A DNA stretch of 30,705 bases from CAOJBM01 sp051872535. Lineage in GTDB: Bacteria > Bacillota_I > Bacilli_A > RF39 > UBA660. The stretch covers positions 1-30,705 of the forward strand of contig JBJEDY010000066.1 of NCBI GenBank assembly GCA_051872535.1. Direction: 5' to 3'. Made by a program: the position numbers and the translations under genes. Positions within the stretch are counted from its first letter, which is position 1, and each line of letters opens with the position of its first letter. The notes beneath the pieces were generated by a model. That model worked only from the letters and a program-made list of their open reading frames with translations, had not been told where the DNA came from and ran no database searches. Positions 23,617 to 30,705 of the stretch are shown in pieces.

Positions 23617-25974
23617 ATGAAGAGAGTGCTAAGTGATACAGAATTAATTAATCTAGAAAAATATTGGAATGCGGCCAACTATTTAAGTGTTGGTCAATTA
23701 TATTTATTAGATAATCCCCTTTTAAAAAGACCTTTAGTAAAAACTGATATTAAGAAAAAGATTGTTGGTCACTGGGGAACTGTTCCAGGTCAAAACTTTA
23801 TTTATACGCATTGTAATCGTGTAATCAAAAAATATGATTTAAACATGATATTAGTTGTTGGTCCTGGACATGGTGGTAATGCTTTTGTAAGCAATTGTTA
23901 TTTAGAAGGTTCTTATAGTGAAATATATCCCAATATTAGTCAAGATGAAGAAGGAATGAAGAAATTATTTAAACAATTTTCTTTCCCTGGCGGTATAAGT
24001 AGTCATGTTGCTCCGGAAACACCTGGTTCAATCAATGAAGGTGGTGAACTAGGTTATAGTCTTGCCCACTCTTTTGGTGCTGTATTTGACAATCCTTCTT
24101 TAATCGCAACTTGTATTGTAGGAGACGGCGAAGCAGAAACTGGTACTTTAGCTACTAGTTGGCATTCTAATAAGTTTTTAAATCCTATAAGTGATGGTGC
24201 TGTATTACCTATTCTTCATTTAAATGGATATAAAATTAGTAATCCTACTCTATTATCAAGAATTAGCGATGAAGAGTTAGAAGCTTTATTTAAAGGTTAT
24301 GGATGGAAACCATATTTTGTTTCTGGTGATAAGCATGGTTTTATGCATGAAAAAATGGCCAGTGTTATGGATTCTTGTATTGAAGAAATTAAGAATATTC
24401 AAGAAAACGCCAGAAAGAATAACGTTACGTCTAGACCAATATGGCCAATGATAATTTTAAGAACTCCAAAAGGTTGGACAGGTCCAACTATTGTTGATGG
24501 AAAAGTTATTGAAAATACTTTTAGAGCTCATCAAGTTCCAATTATGATGGATAAAGATGAACATATAACAATTTTAGAAAAATGGATGCGTAGTTACCAT
24601 CCAGAAGAATTATTTGACGAAAATGGAAAATTAAAGAAAGAATTACAAGAACTCACTCCTGTTAAAGATAAAAGAATGGGATCAAATCCTCATACAAATG
24701 GCGGAAAATTATTAAAAGATTTAAGATTACCTGATTTTAGAAATTATGCTGTGGAAGTGGAAAGACCTGGTTCTATAGAAGGGTCAGATATGACGGAACT
24801 TGGCAAATTTATAAGAGATATTATTAAAGAAAATGAAGTTAATCATAATTTCCGTTTATTTGGTCCAGACGAAACAATGAGTAATCGTTTGGGAAGTGTG
24901 TTTGAATCAACAAATAGAACTTGGAATGGAAATATGATTTCTGATGATGAGTTCTTAAGTGCAGATGGTAGAGTAATGGATTCTATGCTTTCAGAAAATA
25001 TGTGTGAAGGATGGTTAGAAGGTTATTTACTTACTGGACGACATGGAGCTTTTGCTAGTTATGAAGCTTTTATAAGAGTAATTGATTCTATGGCTTCCCA
25101 ACATGCTAAATGGATAAAAATATCAAAAGAGTTAAGTTGGAAAGCTCCTATTGCATCTTTAAACTATATTTTAAGTAGTAATGTATGGCAGCAAGATCAT
25201 AATGGTTATACACATCAAGATCCCGGTTTCTTAGATCATTTAGCTAATAAAAAATCTGATATAGTTAGAATATATCTTCCACCAGATACAAATTGTTTAT
25301 TATCTTGTTTTGACCATTGTATTAAAAGTAAAAACTACATTAATGTCTTAGTTACATCTAAACATCTAAGACCACAATGGTTAACAATGGAGCAAGCTGT
25401 TAGACATTGTACTTTGGGAATAAGTATTTGGGACTTTGCAAGCAATGATTATGATTGTGAACCCGATGTTATTATAGCTTGTGCTGGAGAAACACCAACA
25501 TTAGAAGCAATTGCGGCAGTATCAATATTAAGAGATGTTGCTAAAGAAGTTAAAGTAAGATTTATCAATGTAGTTGATTTAATGAAATTACAACCTAAAA
25601 GTAGACATCCACATGGATTATCTGATGAAGATTTTGATATGTTGTTTACAAAAGATAAACCAATTATATTTGCATACCACGGATACCCTACTCTTATTCA
25701 TGAATTTTTATATGAACGACATAATAAAAACTTATATGTAGCTGGATATAATGAAGAAGGTAGCATTACAACACCATTTGATATGCGTGTTCAAAACGAA
25801 ATTGATAGGTATCATCTAGTTATTGATGTGATGAAGAAAATACCTAAGCTTGGGAATAAAGCTAGTTATATAATCCAAGAAATGAATAATAAATTAATTG
25901 ATCATAAACATTATATTAAAGATAATGGTATTGATATGCCAGAAATAAGAGAATGGAAATGGCAAAATAAATAA
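23617..25974 (+). CDS. xfp: Xylulose-5-P / fructose-6-P phosphoketolase
   Basis: The 785-residue thiamine-diphosphate enzyme splits xylulose 5-phosphate (and often fructose 6-phosphate) with phosphate to give acetyl phosphate and an aldose phosphate. It is the key step of heterofermentative pentose breakdown, and acetyl phosphate then yields ATP and acetate. The family signature is plain: GHWGTVPGQNFIYTHCNR, VGPGHGGNAFVSNCYLEGSY, FPGGISSHVAPETPGSINEG, and the ThDP motif IVGDGEAETG with HLNGYKISNPT. The C-terminal region (SSNVWQQDHNGYTHQDPGF) is complete. The length is normal. Sequence alone does not settle the xylulose/fructose preference. GGTGA lies in the end of the preceding gene. A strong terminator follows. 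Confidence 0.97.
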   Translation: MKRVLSDTELINLEKYWNAANYLSVGQLYLLDNPLLKRPLVKTDIKKKIVGHWGTVPGQNFIYTHCNRVIKKYDLNMILVVGPGHGGNAFVSNCYLEGSYSEIYPNISQDEEGMKKLFKQFSFPGGISSHVAPETPGSINEGGELGYSLAHSFGAVFDNPSLIATCIVGDGEAETGTLATSWHSNKFLNPISDGAVLPILHLNGYKISNPTLLSRISDEELEALFKGYGWKPYFVSGDKHGFMHEKMASVMDSCIEEIKNIQENARKNNVTSRPIWPMIILRTPKGWTGPTIVDGKVIENTFRAHQVPIMMDKDEHITILEKWMRSYHPEELFDENGKLKKELQELTPVKDKRMGSNPHTNGGKLLKDLRLPDFRNYAVEVERPGSIEGSDMTELGKFIRDIIKENEVNHNFRLFGPDETMSNRLGSVFESTNRTWNGNMISDDEFLSADGRVMDSMLSENMCEGWLEGYLLTGRHGAFASYEAFIRVIDSMASQHAKWIKISKELSWKAPIASLNYILSSNVWQQDHNGYTHQDPGFLDHLANKKSDIVRIYLPPDTNCLLSCFDHCIKSKNYINVLVTSKHLRPQWLTMEQAVRHCTLGISIWDFASNDYDCEPDVIIACAGETPTLEAIAAVSILRDVAKEVKVRFINVVDLMKLQPKSRHPHGLSDEDFDMLFTKDKPIIFAYHGYPTLIHEFLYERHNKNLYVAGYNEEGSITTPFDMRVQNEIDRYHLVIDVMKKIPKLGNKASYIIQEMNNKLIDHKHYIKDNGIDMPEIREWKWQNK

Positions 25975-25998
25975 CACTAAAGTAAATTTAGTGTTATT
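25970..25998. terminator. Terminator between phosphoketolase and DUF5305 genes
   Basis: A twelve-pair stem AATAACACTAAA / TTTAGTGTTATT with a five-base loop is followed by TTATATTC on plus and TTTTGCC on minus. It lies between convergent genes and probably works in both directions. It overlaps the phosphoketolase stop codon. Confidence 0.85.
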
Positions 25999-26010
25999 TT
26001 ATATTCTTTA

Positions 26011-27066
26011 TTATTCTTCGTTAGTTAAAATGTATTTGTAAATAATTTTACCATGGACTATAGAGAACTCTCCTTCATAATTTGGATATGTTTCAATGAA
26101 ATTAATCGGAATTCGCAATTCTTCTTCTAAGTCAAGTAATTCATTAAACTCTTTAACTAAAACTATATCTTTTCCTTCTTCATTAATACCATTTACAAGT
26201 TCAATAATTACTTCACCATAAGACTTTAATATCTTATTAAGTTCAGTATTATAATGATTTTTAGGTTTAATATTAAATAATCGCTTAAATAAAAGAATAA
26301 ATAAAGCTATACCAATTACAATTAAAAGGATACCTAAATTTTGTTTAAATTGATCTACTTCTTCACTGTCAAATGTCTTAATTTCAGTTTTACTTATAGG
26401 ACTTGCAACAGTTTTAGCAATTGAAAAAGCTTTTTGATTTAATGGTATTTTTAGAGTTGTTACAGATGTTTCATTAAAATCATCATCTTCAACATTACCA
26501 TTTATATTGATATTAAATTTTATTTCTAAATAACTCATTATAGGAATATTAGTTTGGTTTTTATAATTTGTTACTATGTTATCATAAGCGTTATAGTCAA
26601 TGTTGATGTCTTTATTTATAGAAATAGAACTGACATCTTTTTCACTCTTTTTCTCGATATAATACTTATATACATATTTATCTTCATTAAAGACATTAAC
26701 ATCACTTGAAGATTCATAATTTCCTACAAGTCTTCCTTCTATGAAATAATCATAGGTAATATCAGATTTTTTTGAAATATTAAAATCATAGTTAAAGTTA
26801 AGATTAATATTATTTATAAATTCACTTATTAAGAGATTACCTTCCCCATAGTATTCTTCGTTGTAAAGTTCATTTTCTATATAATATACTTTATAATCAA
26901 AACTTGGTTCCCCTTTATAAGAGAATACTATAACATCTTCTAATGTTTCAATATCATTAGCTTCAATAATACTAATTATTCCAACAGAAATAAATATAAT
27001 TATGAAGGCTACAAATAATAGCCTAAATCTCATTTTAAGTGGGCCATATCTTCTCTTTGTAGGCAT
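26011..27066 (-). CDS. DUF5305-family membrane protein
   Basis: The 351-residue protein has a transmembrane segment at ~15-36, an extracytoplasmic beta-rich region of ~210 residues, a second transmembrane segment at ~246-264 and a cytoplasmic C-terminal domain. This layout and segments such as ISVGIISIIEANDIETLEDV are those of DUF5305, a family found beside SipW-type signal peptidases in Bacillota and archaea. Its function is unknown; helping the peptidase or binding its substrates is an inference from neighbourhood. AGGAGG lies 9 nt before the ATG. It is the last gene of the operon, 23 nt after the peptidase gene. Confidence 0.82.
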   Translation of the reverse strand: MPTKRRYGPLKMRFRLLFVAFIIIFISVGIISIIEANDIETLEDVIVFSYKGEPSFDYKVYYIENELYNEEYYGEGNLLISEFINNINLNFNYDFNISKKSDITYDYFIEGRLVGNYESSSDVNVFNEDKYVYKYYIEKKSEKDVSSISINKDINIDYNAYDNIVTNYKNQTNIPIMSYLEIKFNININGNVEDDDFNETSVTTLKIPLNQKAFSIAKTVASPISKTEIKTFDSEEVDQFKQNLGILLIVIGIALFILLFKRLFNIKPKNHYNTELNKILKSYGEVIIELVNGINEEGKDIVLVKEFNELLDLEEELRIPINFIETYPNYEGEFSIVHGKIIYKYILTNEE

Positions 27067-27089
27067 ATTTTCAGCCTCCTTTTTATTCT

Positions 27090-28244
27090 TTATTTATTAA
27101 AATAATCATAAAGCAATACTGAAGGATAACCGATATACTTTATTTTTCCTTTAATAATACCATCAATTTGATCGGTAGTAATTTTTTTACTATCGGCAGA
27201 TTCATTATTATCCCCTTTTGTAGTGATTAACAGTTCCCCATTTTCTGTTTTCTCAATATCAACAATTCTATGTAGTACAACTTTACCATCTATTCTAAAC
27301 TTAATTATATCATATTTTTTGAGTTTTTCCATATTTTCTTTATCAATTTTATGAACAAAAACAACATCTCCTCTACTGAATACTGGATCCATACTAGAAG
27401 ATAAAACTGCAACTGGTGCAATTGAAAAAAATCCTCCTACAAAGAATCCAAATATAATTAAGAAAATTACAAATATAACCTCTGGAATAATCTTTCTTTT
27501 ATTGATTCTTCGACGATAAATAATTCGATTTTTTTTAACATTGAAATTATTAACAAAAAAGTACATTACACCCGGATATAATAAATCTAGCATTCCTGCC
27601 ATAAACCAATCTAAGTTTGGTTGAATAGGAATGGTTATTTTAACTATAGTTATAAAAGATCTATATATTATTGCAGGGACAAAATCAGTTGTAGTTGATA
27701 AATATGTACAAAATGCATTTAAAGATATAGTTGGTAATATTGCCTGAAAAAAGTATTTAAAAGCAGATTCAGATGTTCCCATTAGAGATGGAAGATTAAA
27801 TAAGACGATATCAGATAAAGACATTATTAGAGTAATAATTACAAAAGACTTATAACTCTTACCTGAATTAATTACAAGAATATTTCGAATATATTCCTTT
27901 GCTATAATAACGATGATGAAAGCAAAGATATTTTTTAAGATATTAAAAAATTGTAAGGAATATATGTTTTTAGTAAAATCAAATATTAATCCAGATAAGA
28001 AATAAATGATAATATATATTAAAGTAAAAATAAATACTATTTGGAGTTTATCTTTTTTGGCATTAAACCTAGTCTTCTCATCATAAAACAAAAAGAAAGA
28101 AGCAATACCAAAAGATATCCATACTAAGGGATTAATTAAATATGTGTAATAGTTTATAATTTTAGAGTCTATAAGGCAAGTTATTAATAAGTATGTTGCT
28201 ATTAAAAGATATATATATAGTACACGTTTATCAAATCTCTTCAT
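27090..28244 (-). CDS. sipW: SipW-type signal peptidase I with multi-span N-terminal domain
   Basis: The peptidase domain is at ~270-384: catalytic Ser284 in LSSSMDPVFSRGDVVFV and His325 in GKVVLHRIVDI. Use of His rather than Lys as the general base marks the ER/SipW type. TTKGDNNESAD (Asp345, Asp351) completes the site. SipW in B. subtilis processes the matrix proteins TasA and TapA. The first ~240 residues contain about seven hydrophobic segments not present in ordinary SipW (~190 residues). They could recruit substrates or form part of a complex; I know no function for them. The start is 1 nt after the preceding stop and its AGGTGA lies within that gene, so the two are translationally coupled. 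Confidence 0.9.
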   Translation of the reverse strand: MKRFDKRVLYIYLLIATYLLITCLIDSKIINYYTYLINPLVWISFGIASFFLFYDEKTRFNAKKDKLQIVFIFTLIYIIIYFLSGLIFDFTKNIYSLQFFNILKNIFAFIIVIIAKEYIRNILVINSGKSYKSFVIITLIMSLSDIVLFNLPSLMGTSESAFKYFFQAILPTISLNAFCTYLSTTTDFVPAIIYRSFITIVKITIPIQPNLDWFMAGMLDLLYPGVMYFFVNNFNVKKNRIIYRRRINKRKIIPEVIFVIFLIIFGFFVGGFFSIAPVAVLSSSMDPVFSRGDVVFVHKIDKENMEKLKKYDIIKFRIDGKVVLHRIVDIEKTENGELLITTKGDNNESADSKKITTDQIDGIIKGKIKYIGYPSVLLYDYFNK

Positions 28245-28245
28245 A

Positions 28246-29445
28246 CTACTCTATCACCTCATATGTAACACCAAGAACAACAGGTGTTTCACCAGTTTCA
28301 GCATCACCATTAATTTTAATAGATCCCCCTGGTTCAATAATCTCGGACATATCGCTATTAAATACACCAAAAGATAGTGTTAAAACACCAGTTGTAGCAT
28401 TATAACTATAATTAACACCTGACCAGTTTGAAGACCATGAAGAGTAATCTTTTCCAGTTCCTACATCTAAGTGAATTTTCCAATTCGTTATAGCTTGCGT
28501 TTTATTATTAGTTAAAACAAAGTAGTACTGAGAGGAGTAATTAGCATTATTTACTAACTCAATTCCTTGTGAAGCATAATCAGGATTGTAATCATTATCT
28601 TCACTTAATCCTAATTTTGTAATTTCAATAGTATAAACTTTTTCTCCACCTTCATTTCCTGTAACTTTTATTTTTACAGTATTCTTTCCTTCAATTAGAT
28701 TTTCATTTCCAGATATTGTAATAGTATCTTCAGAATCTATTGGTGTAGCAGCTATATTTACAGAATTAACGTTATTTGGCACTGTTAAAGAATAATTATA
28801 AGTGTCAGAATTAAATGATGGATTTAAAGTATAGTTATCAACTACTAAATTACTTAAGCGATTTTCTTCAGTTGGTTCATCTATGATTTCGTCATTTAAA
28901 ACCCATTGGTTATTAATACACTGTAAATTGATCTCATTTTCACTAAAATATGCTTTATATTCACCTGCTTCTAATTCTCCTGTTGCTCCTTCATCAAAAG
29001 TTACTCCCCAGTAATATGATACTTGTTCAGAAGGTCTTATTGGCCATGTTCCTGTGCTTCGATAGATTACTAAAGTGTCTGTAATTTCTGCAACTCCTGA
29101 TTCAGATTCATTAATTGTTATTGTTGTTCCAGCTGGCTTTTTTAAAAAAACAATGTAGTTAGCAGTCGTAACTTCTAAAGGATTTGTTGCTGAAAGAACA
29201 ATTTGTCCTTGTTCACCCCATTTATTTATTGTATATGTTACAACTGCATTAGATGGTGCTGAATTTATATCACAGGTAGTTGATCCCCCAGCAGTATTAA
29301 GAGTTGTAGTTCCACGAACATTTAAATCCTCTTTTAAAATAGCATAACCAATAGAAAAAAAGAATACTAAAGAAACTACACAAACACTTGCAGTTAAATA
29401 AAACAATAATGTTTTTTGTGATTTTCTTCGTCGTATTCTTCTCAT
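28246..29445 (-). CDS. Secreted protein with cadherin-like and CBM2-like domains
   Basis: The 399-residue protein starts with a basic, hydrophobic signal segment ending SIGYAIL, the SipW-type style. Residues ~60-175 form a first beta domain with a CBM2-like look (TYTINKWGEQGQIVLSATN). Residues ~197-277 match the cadherin-like beta-sandwich (LSNLVVDNYTLNPSFNSDTY, then NTVKIKVT and YTIEIT). Residues ~293-385 again resemble a CBM2-type carbohydrate-binding module (AITNWKIHLDVG, SWSSNWSG, IIEPGGSIKING). It probably sits on the surface or in the extracellular matrix and may bind polysaccharide. It lies in the operon between the TasA-like gene and its likely peptidase. GAGGGAT precedes the ATG. Confidence 0.75.
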   Translation of the reverse strand: MRRIRRRKSQKTLLFYLTASVCVVSLVFFFSIGYAILKEDLNVRGTTTLNTAGGSTTCDINSAPSNAVVTYTINKWGEQGQIVLSATNPLEVTTANYIVFLKKPAGTTITINESESGVAEITDTLVIYRSTGTWPIRPSEQVSYYWGVTFDEGATGELEAGEYKAYFSENEINLQCINNQWVLNDEIIDEPTEENRLSNLVVDNYTLNPSFNSDTYNYSLTVPNNVNSVNIAATPIDSEDTITISGNENLIEGKNTVKIKVTGNEGGEKVYTIEITKLGLSEDNDYNPDYASQGIELVNNANYSSQYYFVLTNNKTQAITNWKIHLDVGTGKDYSSWSSNWSGVNYSYNATTGVLTLSFGVFNSDMSEIIEPGGSIKINGDAETGETPVVLGVTYEVIE

Positions 29446-29467
29446 TTTTATCCCTCTTTAGAAAAAA

Positions 29468-29484
29468 AAGGACTAGAAGTCCTT
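29468..29484 (-). terminator. Terminator between the TasA-like gene and the rest of its operon
   Basis: The stem AAGGACT / AGTCCTT with loop AGA is followed on the minus strand by TTTTTTTC. It lies between genes 30065-29496 and 29445-28246, with no obvious promoter after it. It probably ends most transcripts after the first gene while letting some read through. Confidence 0.83.
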
Positions 29485-29495
29485 ATTTTTTACTA

Positions 29496-30065
29496 TTAAG
29501 CTCCTGCTTCTGTACCATCTTGAACATAATCAAGTGTTAAAGTAGCTGTTTTTTGTTTAACTTCAGGTATTTGTTCACTAGAATTATCCCATGATACTTT
29601 AACAACATAAGTTTCAGTACTTGATGGTGCTAATTTTGTTGCTCCACTTGCATCTGCAGGTGTTACAGTATAAACAATTTCTGCAGGTTGATCACCTGTA
29701 ACAAATGTTAATGCATCAAGTATAGCATCAATAGTTCCTAAATTTTTAACAGTTACTGTAAATTCTGCCCAATCTCCAGGAGCATTTAATGTTACATTAA
29801 ATGAAGCTGTTGTACTACCTGTTATATTTGATGCTAAAGTAGTTCCTACATTTTCTCCAACAGAAGTACTTGGATCAATTTCAGTTGGAGTAATTGATTT
29901 TCCAGTTTCTTCAATTGAAACTATTTTTACATTCCATGATGCATCTGCTGCAATGTTAGTAGTTCCGTTTACTGTTAATTTTTGTCCTAAAGCAGCATAA
30001 CCTACTGACATTACTACTATTGCGATTAACAAACCTACAATAACAAAAGTTTTTGAATCTTTCAT
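29496..30065 (-). CDS. TasA-like secreted matrix/fibre protein
   Basis: The 189-residue protein has a signal peptide ending MSVGYAALGQKLTVNGTT, the hallmark of TasA/camelysin-type SipW substrates, with cleavage expected after the YA. The mature part is a beta-sandwich rich in Thr, Ser, Ala and Val (STTASFNVTLNAPGDWAEF, then TVTVKNLGTIDAI), with no cysteines and no wall anchor. B. subtilis TasA builds biofilm fibres; here the same role is likely but not shown. It is first in the operon, with a strong AGGAGG site and a terminator right after it, which would make it the most abundant product. The peptidase that should process it is encoded two genes downstream. Confidence 0.85.
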   Translation of the reverse strand: MKDSKTFVIVGLLIAIVVMSVGYAALGQKLTVNGTTNIAADASWNVKIVSIEETGKSITPTEIDPSTSVGENVGTTLASNITGSTTASFNVTLNAPGDWAEFTVTVKNLGTIDAILDALTFVTGDQPAEIVYTVTPADASGATKLAPSSTETYVVKVSWDNSSEQIPEVKQKTATLTLDYVQDGTEAGA

Positions 30066-30089
30066 TTATTATCCTCCTCTATTTTTTTC

Positions 30090-30118
30090 ATTATATCTTG
30101 TTTTTATATAATAAGCAA
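30090..30118 (-). promoter_or_regulatory. Promoter of the TasA-like / SipW operon
   Basis: The minus strand reads TTGCTT (30113-30118), a 17-nt spacer and TATAAT (30090-30095). GAGGAGG follows before ATG 30065. It drives the operon ending at 26011. Confidence 0.65.
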
Positions 30119-30187
30119 TGCTGAATACAAATTTATTTATTTTTTTTACTAATTAGTGTAAATACAAATACTTATTATTGACGTTTT

Positions 30188-30216
30188 TTGACGGTATACT
30201 CTTTATATGATACTAT
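30188..30216 (+). promoter_or_regulatory. Promoter of the small acidic protein gene
   Basis: TTGACG (30188-30193), a 17-nt spacer, then TGATACTAT with -10 TACTAT at 30211-30216, a good sigma-A site with extended -10. A second TTGACG at 30178-30183 lies exactly 10 nt upstream and could be part of a regulator site. Confidence 0.7.
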
Positions 30217-30239
30217 TATTATAGGAGGTTACTTATATT

Positions 30240-30458
30240 ATGAATAATAACAAGAAAAATATAAAGAAAGAAGAACATAATTTATTTTGTTCTAATGAAA
30301 ATAGTTTTAATAAAATTGAAGCACAAATTGATGAATACTCCACTTCTTTATCTGGAACATTAGATTCTAATGATTCATATGATAAAGATTTACAAGAACA
30401 AGCTGAAGCAGCTAATGAAGAAAGTTATTATAATATAGATATTAATAAAAATAATTAA
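30240..30458 (+). CDS. 72-residue hydrophilic acidic protein
   Basis: I do not recognise this protein. It is hydrophilic and rich in Asn, Glu, Asp, Lys and Ser, with one cysteine (NLFCSN) and no hydrophobic segment, so it is probably soluble and partly disordered. AGGAGG stands 11 nt before the ATG, and there is a good promoter and a terminator, so it is very likely a real single-gene unit. Its divergent position to the TasA-like operon, with promoters 70 nt apart, suggests shared control. A small regulator or spore-type protein are both guesses. Confidence 0.65.
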   Translation: MNNNKKNIKKEEHNLFCSNENSFNKIEAQIDEYSTSLSGTLDSNDSYDKDLQEQAEAANEESYYNIDINKNN

Positions 30459-30483
30459 AGAATATGAAAGCAATTCTTTAATT
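30453..30483 (+). terminator. Terminator of the small acidic protein gene
   Basis: The stem AATTAAAGAAT / ATTCTTTAATT (eleven pairs) with a nine-base loop is followed by TTGATTGGCTTTTTG. The first arm includes the stop codon. The T tract is short. Confidence 0.72.
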
Positions 30484-30496
30484 TTGATTGGCTTTT

Positions 30497-30505
30497 TGTT
30501 ATACT
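30497..30505 (+). promoter_or_regulatory. Extended -10 promoter of the last gene
   Basis: TGTTATACT has -10 TATACT at 30500-30505. No -35 is evident because the terminator lies there. It is placed about 19 nt before ATG 30524. Confidence 0.5.
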
Positions 30506-30523
30506 ATTAGCGGATGTGATTTT

Positions 30524-30705
30524 ATGAAAAAAGGATTAGCTTTTTTAAAGAAGGATTATAAAAATCTTTTAATTATTCTTTTAAGTTTTATAATTATTGC
30601 TCTTGTAATAACTGTTCGATTGATTTGGTTATATCATTATAATGCAACACCTAGTAAAGCAGACTTAAAATATGGACTTGAAAATACTTTTAAAAATGTT
30701 GAGAA
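30524..30705 (+). CDS. N-terminal part of a membrane protein (cut by window end)
   Basis: ATG 30524 opens a frame that runs to the window edge (60 codons seen). It encodes a short basic start (MKKGLAFLKKDYKN), a single long hydrophobic segment at ~15-36 (LLIILLSFIIIALVITV) and a polar continuation (HYNATPSKADLKYGLENTF). This is a signal-anchor layout with the rest of the protein outside the cell. The visible part is not enough to name a family. GGATGTGA lies upstream as a modest ribosome binding site. Confidence 0.7.
   Translation, partial: MKKGLAFLKKDYKNLLIILLSFIIIALVITVRLIWLYHYNATPSKADLKYGLENTFKNVE

Noticed and set aside
1..30705. CRISPR arrays, tRNA or rRNA genes, phage structural cluster
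   Set aside because: No regularly spaced repeats, no cloverleaf with CCA-like end, no conserved rRNA stretches and no run of phage genes were seen on reading both strands.

Overview
The window is AT-rich, with strong AGGAGG-type ribosome binding sites, sigma-A promoters that often carry an extended -10, and intrinsic terminators. It uses the standard bacterial code: cotJC ends in TGA and tryptophan is TGG. Together with spore-coat genes (cotJ), a SufCDSU-type Fe-S operon, a class B sortase and a SipW/TasA export cluster, this points to a low-GC Bacillota (Firmicutes), probably an uncultured gut member of Bacilli or Clostridia. I cannot fix the genus. No rRNA, tRNA, CRISPR array or intact mobile element was seen.

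Layout. 1-151: short gene-free edge with a C8 run that may be the end of an insertion sequence. 152-2047 (minus): UPF0316 membrane protein, zinc-ribbon protein, tRNA methyltransferase TrmL and a thioredoxin-fold protein without CxxC. 2185-3145 (plus): a two-gene cotJ operon in which CotJA and CotJB are fused, behind a promoter resembling a mother-cell sigma site. 3164-5533 (minus): a 789-aa secreted modular protein (TasA-like, LamG-like, FGE/C-type-lectin-like). 5643-8730 (minus): sufC-sufD-sufS-sufU with a half-size SufB/D protein and no sufB. 8796-9752 (minus): a membrane thioredoxin with a lysine-rich cytoplasmic tail. 9852-9942 holds a decayed copy of the 3' end of the 789-aa gene.

10099-12401 is a divergent surface module: a small wall-anchored protein with an SPETG sorting signal, facing a class B sortase with an unusual ~270-residue N-terminal domain. 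A 1360-aa protein of unknown function follows (12478-16560). The minus genes 16581-20671 are an Ig-like membrane protein, two unknown proteins and a PLP enzyme of the aluminium-resistance/methionine gamma-lyase family. Next come a compact UvrD-like helicase (20711-22168), an SDR oxidoreductase (22280-23023), and a DUF3592 protein plus phosphoketolase operon (23189-25974, plus).

26011-30065 (minus) is a matrix-protein export operon: TasA-like protein, a larger cadherin-like/CBM-like secreted protein, a SipW-type signal peptidase with a multi-span N-terminal domain, and DUF5305. The window ends with a small acidic protein and the start of a membrane protein.

Working together: the SipW-type peptidase probably processes the TasA-like protein, its neighbour and perhaps the 789-aa protein at 3164-5533, all of which have the same style of signal peptide. 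The sortase probably anchors the SPETG protein. The window is therefore rich in cell-surface construction, interspersed with housekeeping genes.
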